In this document: positions 6,668-9,735 of the stretch, piece after piece
Layout of the letters: every line of letters starts with the position of its first letter
Numbering within the stretch: the first letter of the stretch is position 1
Assembly (NCBI GenBank): GCA_018056205.1
Contig: JAGPGC010000029.1
Location: 1 to 9,735, forward strand
Origin: Candidatus Atribacteria bacterium
GTDB lineage: Bacteria > Atribacterota > Atribacteria > Atribacterales > Atribacteraceae
Direction: 5' to 3'
DNA length: 9,735 nucleotides
Notes under the pieces: generated by a model
What the model saw: only the letters and a program-made list of their open reading frames with translations
Database searches by the model: none
What the model was told of the DNA's origin: nothing
Program-made: the position numbers and the translations under genes

Positions 6668-7636
6668 TTATAAGAAAAGCTCACTAACGGATAATTCACT
6701 ATAAATTCGTTTTATTGCCTCAGCAAAAATTGGTGCTACTGATAGGACTCGCACTTTATCGTTGGTTCGGATTCTCAACTCATCTGAATTGGAAGGGATA
6801 GTATTGGTCACAACGACTTCTTTTAAATACGAGTCCTTTATTCGATCTAAAGCTGGTTCACTGAATACTGGATGGGTTGCACAAGCATATATTTCAACTA
6901 CTCCCCGCTCTTTTAGAGCCTGTGCTCCTTCAACTAAAGTTCCAGCTGTATCAATAAGGTCATCTATTAATACGGCTCTTTTCCCTTTAACATTTCCGAT
7001 TACATCCATCACTTGAACCTTTGCATAGGTAGGTCGATATTTATCAATAACGGCTAAATCAACACCAAGATGATTAGCAAAATTTCGAGCTCGTGCCGTC
7101 CCTCCTACATCAGGACTTACAACCACTACATCCGATAAATTTTTCGAAGCAAAGTATCGAGCCAAGAGTGATTGGGCAACTAAATTATCGACTGGGATAT
7201 CAAAAAATCCTTGTATTTGACCAACATGTAAATCCATGGTTAAAACTCGGTCAACTCCGGCGGTTACCAGTAAATTAGCAACCAGTTTTGCCGAGATTGG
7301 TTCTCTTCCCTTAGTTTTTCGATCTTGCTTGGCATACCCATAAAAAGGAATTACTGCTGTTATTCTTCTGGCTGAGGCACGACTCAATGCATCAATCATG
7401 ATAAGAAGTTCCATAATATGATCATTTACTGGTGGACAAGTAGGTTGAACCACAAATACATCACAGCCTCGAACACTTTCCTCAATTTGTACACGAATTT
7501 CTCCATTGGGAAAACGACCCACATCAGCCCGACCCTGAGGAAGATCAAGATACCAACAAATTTCTTGTGCCAGGAACGGATTTGCTTTTCCAGTAAAAAC
7601 CTTCATATGCTGGCTTATTTCACTATAGCCAATCAT
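6668..7636 (-). CDS. prs: ribose-phosphate pyrophosphokinase (PRPP synthetase, class I)
   Basis: This cytosolic enzyme makes PRPP from ribose 5-phosphate and ATP, for purine, pyrimidine, NAD, His and Trp synthesis. The 322-residue product has the class I signatures: FPNGEIRVQ (42-50), the catalytic flexible loop YGYAKQDRKTKGREPIS (99-115), MDLHVGQIQGFFDIPVDNL (134-152, with His137), VVVSPDVGGTARA (171-183) and the PRPP-binding loop VLIDDLIDTAGTL (222-234). The frame is open upstream to 7774, inside glmU, but the extra 46 residues have no family counterpart. The ATG at 7636 has AGGAG 11 nt upstream; the ATG at 7606 (MKVFTGKAN) matches the usual family N-terminus more closely but has no visible Shine-Dalgarno. 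It follows glmU by 7 bp, as in Bacillus gcaD-prs, so the two are surely co-transcribed. Confidence 0.97.
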   Translation of the reverse strand: MIGYSEISQHMKVFTGKANPFLAQEICWYLDLPQGRADVGRFPNGEIRVQIEESVRGCDVFVVQPTCPPVNDHIMELLIMIDALSRASARRITAVIPFYGYAKQDRKTKGREPISAKLVANLLVTAGVDRVLTMDLHVGQIQGFFDIPVDNLVAQSLLARYFASKNLSDVVVVSPDVGGTARARNFANHLGVDLAVIDKYRPTYAKVQVMDVIGNVKGKRAVLIDDLIDTAGTLVEGAQALKERGVVEIYACATHPVFSEPALDRIKDSYLKEVVVTNTIPSNSDELRIRTNDKVRVLSVAPIFAEAIKRIYSELSVSELFL

Positions 7637-7643
7637 TTTTCTA

Positions 7644-9026
7644 TCAGCTCCTGTTTTTTTTCTTTTCAACCCATTTATCAATATTAACCTGTCTGGCTCG
7701 TCCCACACCGAGAGCTCGAGGTGGAACATCTTGGGTAATCGTCGAACCAGCAGCCGTATAAGCTCCTTCACCAATGGTTACCGGAGCAACCAAAGAGTTA
7801 TTACTCCCGATGAAAACCTGATCATGAATAATGGTGGGATGTTTTTTATACCCATCATAATTACAAGTAATGGTTCCCGCTCCAATATTAACTTTTTTCC
7901 CTAATCGAGCATCACCTAAGTAACTGTGGTGCAAGGCTTTGGTCTCTTCACCAATTTCAGATTTTTTAACTTCAACAAAATTTCCAATGCGAGCATTTTT
8001 CTTAATATAGGAATTCATTCGAATATGAGTAAAAGGACCAATAATCACTTCGTCTTCCAGAATAGAATCTTCCACAATACTATATTCAATTCGGCAATTT
8101 TTCCCAATTCGAGAGTTGATTAAATGGGTATAAGGTCCAACTTTGGTATTTTCTCCTATTTCACATTGTCCTTCAATAATTGTTCCAGGGAATAGCCACA
8201 CGTCTTTATCGCATTTAGCATCCCAATCAACATAAACCGATTCCGGATCAATAATTTTAACACCCGAATCAAACAATTGGTTTATTTTTTTCTTACGAAG
8301 AATCCCAATTACTGTTGATAGTTCATCGGGTGAATTGACGTTGATAAATTGAGTATCCCAGGGAACCATATAAACCAAGGCTTCAAAATTGAGATTTTTT
8401 GCTGTTTCAAGGACATCAGTAAGGTAATATTCTCCCTGAATATTATTTCTATTAATTGAATGAAGTACCGTTTCTATTTCATTTTTTTGAAAGGCATAAA
8501 TCCCTAAGTTGATTTCACGGATTTTTTTCTCCTCATCATTACAATCACTTTCTTCAACGATTTTTAAAGGTACACCTTGCCGATCTCTTATTATCCGACC
8601 AAAACCATTGGGAGTCTCTGATTCAGTGCTTAAAAGCGCAACCGGAGCATGATTTTTTTCAAAAAAAGTCATGAATTGATGAATAGTAATAGGTTCGAGA
8701 AGTGGCATATCAGCATAAATTACCAATATTTTCTGAATATCAGAATCAAGATAAGGCAATATCGACTGCACGGCGTGAGCAGTTCCTAAGGGTTGGTCTT
8801 GGGTAACCAATTTGACCTTTGGATCAATCACCGATCGAACCTGGTCGAAGTAATAAGGGGAAACTACCGCTAATCGTCTCCCACAAAATTCGGGTATCTC
8901 GAGTTCTAAAAGATAGTTAATCAGTGGTTTCCCCAAAACTGGTAATAAAATTTTAGGTTGAGAGGACTTCATTCTCTTCCCCTTGCCAGCCGCCAAAACA
9001 CAAATACACCAATCACGGAAATCCAT
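7644..9026 (-). CDS. glmU: GlmU bifunctional N-acetylglucosamine-1-phosphate uridyltransferase / glucosamine-1-phosphate acetyltransferase
   Basis: GlmU makes UDP-GlcNAc for peptidoglycan in two steps: acetylation of GlcN-1-P, then uridylylation. The 460-residue product is full length. The N-terminal pyrophosphorylase domain shows LAAGKGKRM (11-19), QPLGTAHAV (78-86), YADMPL (104-109) and GFGRI (141-145). The C-terminal left-handed beta-helix has hexapeptide repeats from about 255 and GNFVEVKKS (348-356). The acetyltransferase signature HHSYLGD (366-372), with His366 aligned to the E. coli catalytic His, and NIGAGTITCNYDG (380-392) follow. The ATG at 9026 has GGAGGG 4 nt upstream. It is the first gene of the long minus-strand block and is separated from the tRNA by a terminator. 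The glmU-prs order is the Bacillus one. Confidence 0.98.
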   Translation of the reverse strand: MDFRDWCICVLAAGKGKRMKSSQPKILLPVLGKPLINYLLELEIPEFCGRRLAVVSPYYFDQVRSVIDPKVKLVTQDQPLGTAHAVQSILPYLDSDIQKILVIYADMPLLEPITIHQFMTFFEKNHAPVALLSTESETPNGFGRIIRDRQGVPLKIVEESDCNDEEKKIREINLGIYAFQKNEIETVLHSINRNNIQGEYYLTDVLETAKNLNFEALVYMVPWDTQFINVNSPDELSTVIGILRKKKINQLFDSGVKIIDPESVYVDWDAKCDKDVWLFPGTIIEGQCEIGENTKVGPYTHLINSRIGKNCRIEYSIVEDSILEDEVIIGPFTHIRMNSYIKKNARIGNFVEVKKSEIGEETKALHHSYLGDARLGKKVNIGAGTITCNYDGYKKHPTIIHDQVFIGSNNSLVAPVTIGEGAYTAAGSTITQDVPPRALGVGRARQVNIDKWVEKKKNRS

Positions 9027-9213
9027 AATACCCTCCTGGATAAAACCATCTATTGTAATAACTAATATTATCTAATAATAATTTATAAAAAACTGCTTAT
9101 TTTTAATTAATTTACTCAATAAAAAACTTTATGCATTTTCTATTCAATTTGTTTTTTAACTACAATAAGCGTTTTTAAAACATCCAATCTCATTAATTAT
9201 AAATCAGTCCTAC
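9027..9213 (-). promoter_or_regulatory. very AT-rich leader region of glmU, presumed promoter region
   Basis: This stretch lies between the tRNA terminator and glmU and contains only A/T-rich DNA plus the glmU ribosome-binding site. The operon promoter must be here if the terminator works. A GATAAT on the minus strand (9067-9072) could be a -10 element, but I see no good -35 at proper spacing, so no exact promoter is claimed. No operator or riboswitch structure was recognised; in particular there is nothing like a glmS ribozyme core. Confidence 0.3.
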
Positions 9214-9247
9214 AAAAAATAAAACGCGACCTTTTTAGCCGCGTTTT
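9214..9247 (-). terminator. intrinsic terminator of the tRNA-Gln unit
   Basis: On the minus strand an 8-bp perfect stem, AAAACGCG paired with CGCGTTTT (arms 9240-9247 and 9221-9228), closes an 11-nt loop and is followed by ATTTTTT. It begins 11 bp after the tRNA 3' end, so it should end the tRNA transcript and insulate glmU. The mirrored T run on the other arm could give weak activity on the plus strand as well. Confidence 0.88.
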
Positions 9248-9258
9248 CTTCATCTTTT

Positions 9259-9334
9259 TGGCTGGGGCGGAAGGATTTGAACCTTCGCAATCAGGGATCC
9301 AAAGTCCCTTGCCTTTCCGCTTGGCTACGCCCCA
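9259..9334 (-). tRNA. tRNA-Gln, anticodon UUG
   Basis: A 76-nt cloverleaf can be drawn. The acceptor stem TGGGGCG pairs with CGCCCCA over seven base pairs. The D arm is GCC/GGC, and the anticodon stem AGGGA/TCCCT holds the loop CTTTGGA, which gives anticodon TTG, decoding CAA (and CAG by wobble). The T arm GAAGG/CCTTC carries the TTCAAAT loop. A G discriminator and an encoded CCA end the gene. The U1-A72 start of the acceptor stem is typical of bacterial tRNA-Gln. It has its own promoter and terminator. Confidence 0.98.
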
Positions 9335-9356
9335 ACTCGAAACCAAAAGCGAATTA

Positions 9357-9385
9357 ATTATATATAATAGTGTCTTTGAAGTCAA
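9357..9385 (-). promoter_or_regulatory. sigma-70-type promoter of tRNA-Gln
   Basis: On the minus strand a TTGACT -35 box (9380-9385) and a consensus TATAAT -10 box (9357-9362) are separated by exactly 17 bp. Transcription would start near 9350, leaving a leader of about 16 nt before the tRNA. This is the best promoter in the window, as expected for a stable RNA gene. Confidence 0.88.
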
Positions 9386-9395
9386 TTTTCTGGTT

Positions 9396-9554
9396 TTAAT
9401 TTCTAAGACTGGTTATCGGAGCTGGAATCCTTCCTCCACAGCCAATAAAATTTTTGGGATTGGTTGGATTAACCTCAATGACTACTGTTTCTCCTAATAA
9501 GCCACCCCAAACTATAGTTAACCGCAAAACTGGTGGTAATTGTCTTCCCTTTTC
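9396..9554 (-). other. orphan open frame upstream of the tRNA promoter, possible gene relic
   Basis: Between a TAG and a TAA there are 52 sense codons that read like real protein rather than random AT-rich DNA. They include LPPVLRLTIVWGG, GETVVIEVNPTNPKNFIG and GGRIPAPITSL. There is no ATG and no Shine-Dalgarno; a TTG at 9527 is the only usable start and would give 43 residues. The frame ends 11 bp before the tRNA -35 box. I recognise no family. It may be the tail of a decayed gene, an internal part of a dispersed repeat, or chance. Confidence 0.3.
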
Positions 9555-9585
9555 CTACCATTCCCAAAGTCAGTAATCGGGAATC

Positions 9586-9632
9586 TAAAAGCTTTTACTA
9601 GTGGAAAATTTCCCACCAGTAGTTTTTGTTTT
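9586..9632 (+). repeat. palindrome plus hairpin with T tail (terminator-like, plus strand)
   Basis: A perfect 12-bp palindrome, TAAAAGCTTTTA (9586-9597), runs into a hairpin with arms ACTAGTGG (9597-9604) and CCACCAGT (9613-9620). The hairpin has one mismatch and is followed by AGTTTTTGTTTT. It has terminator form on the plus strand, yet no plus-strand gene precedes it. The second arm is also an exact inverted copy of ACTGGTGG at 9529-9536. The set looks like part of an intergenic repeat. Confidence 0.4.
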
Positions 9633-9649
9633 AACCTTTCATGTTTTGT

Positions 9650-9735
9650 TTTCAGGGGGTTATAGGGGGTTTCCCCTCTATAGTTCTGATACATTCAGGA
9701 ATGACAGAGAGAGGTGTCAATCACCAGATCGACCT
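9650..9735. repeat. hairpin-rich probable dispersed intergenic repeat
   Basis: The stretch contains AGGGGGTT twice in close tandem. It then has a 9-bp hairpin with arms TATAGGGGG (9661-9669) and CCCTCTATA (9674-9682) around a TTTC loop, including one G-T pair, and the small palindrome CATTCAGGAATG (9692-9703). No open frame or ribosome-binding site fits. Short, hairpin-rich, higher-GC blocks containing a GAATGACA-type sequence are a common form of dispersed bacterial intergenic repeat. That identification is inference, because only one copy is in the window and it reaches the edge. Confidence 0.4.

Noticed and set aside
7637..7774. Upstream extension of prs by 46 codons
   Set aside because: It lies wholly inside the glmU C-terminus and the extra residues do not resemble PRPP synthetase; a good AGGAG precedes the ATG at 7636.
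9197..9385. Minus-strand frame of 62 codons across the tRNA
   Set aside because: It covers the tRNA promoter, the tRNA and the terminator, so it is a noncoding overlap.
9258..9497. Plus-strand frame of 79 codons beginning MAGAEGFEPS
   Set aside because: Its first third is the antisense of the tRNA-Gln gene; GAEGFEPS is the well-known false peptide from reading across a tRNA T arm.
9475..9561. Short minus-strand frame beginning MVGKGKTITTS, resembling a P-loop
   Set aside because: It has 28 codons, lacks a true GxxGxGK[ST] order, and sits in repeat-like DNA overlapping another open frame; the likeness is probably chance.

Overview
The window is about 9.7 kb of AT-rich bacterial chromosome. 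Apart from short, weak open frames, every protein gene and the one tRNA read on the minus strand, so transcription runs from high to low coordinates. The gene order glmU - prs - rplY(ctc) - pth - (insert) - mfd - mazG - (insert) - rqcP matches the conserved housekeeping block known from Bacillus and other Firmicutes (gcaD-prs-ctc-spoVC-fin-mfd-...-yabN-yabO). None of the sporulation genes of that block (fin, spoVT, yabM, yabP) is recognisable here. I infer a Firmicutes-like or related, probably non-sporulating lineage; an uncultured phylum such as Atribacterota would fit, but the sequence alone does not prove it.

Right end (9335-9735): no convincing gene. It holds a strong promoter for the tRNA, a 53-codon orphan open frame that may be a gene relic, and a palindrome-rich stretch that looks like a dispersed intergenic repeat. 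Next comes tRNA-Gln(UUG) with an encoded CCA, followed by a clear intrinsic terminator. The tRNA is therefore its own transcription unit.

Main block (9026 down to 158): glmU (UDP-GlcNAc synthesis) and prs (PRPP synthesis) are 7 bp apart. A 78-bp gap with an inverted repeat separates prs from rplY (ribosomal protein L25/CTC). rplY abuts pth (peptidyl-tRNA hydrolase), which is followed by a PAP2-like membrane phosphatase gene. The latter overlaps mfd (transcription-repair coupling factor) by ATGA. After 52 bp comes mazG (NTP pyrophosphohydrolase), then a phosphoribosyltransferase-like gene with a degenerate PRPP loop that overlaps mazG by 49 bp, then rqcP (S4-domain ribosome quality control factor) overlapping that by 14 bp. 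The tight packing suggests one or two long operons joining precursor supply (UDP-GlcNAc, PRPP), translation maintenance and rescue (L25, Pth, RqcP), and damage or nucleotide sanitation (Mfd, MazG).

Left end (1-157): downstream of rqcP a short hydrophobic reading frame, with its own Shine-Dalgarno-like site, lies in frame with the rqcP stop. It contains a T TTT TTA heptamer leading into another open frame that leaves the window. It may be a small membrane peptide or the start of a frameshifted gene. No insertion sequence, CRISPR array, riboswitch or rRNA was seen. The most distinctive points are the two non-canonical inserted genes and this left-edge element; I did not find a clearly new multi-gene system.
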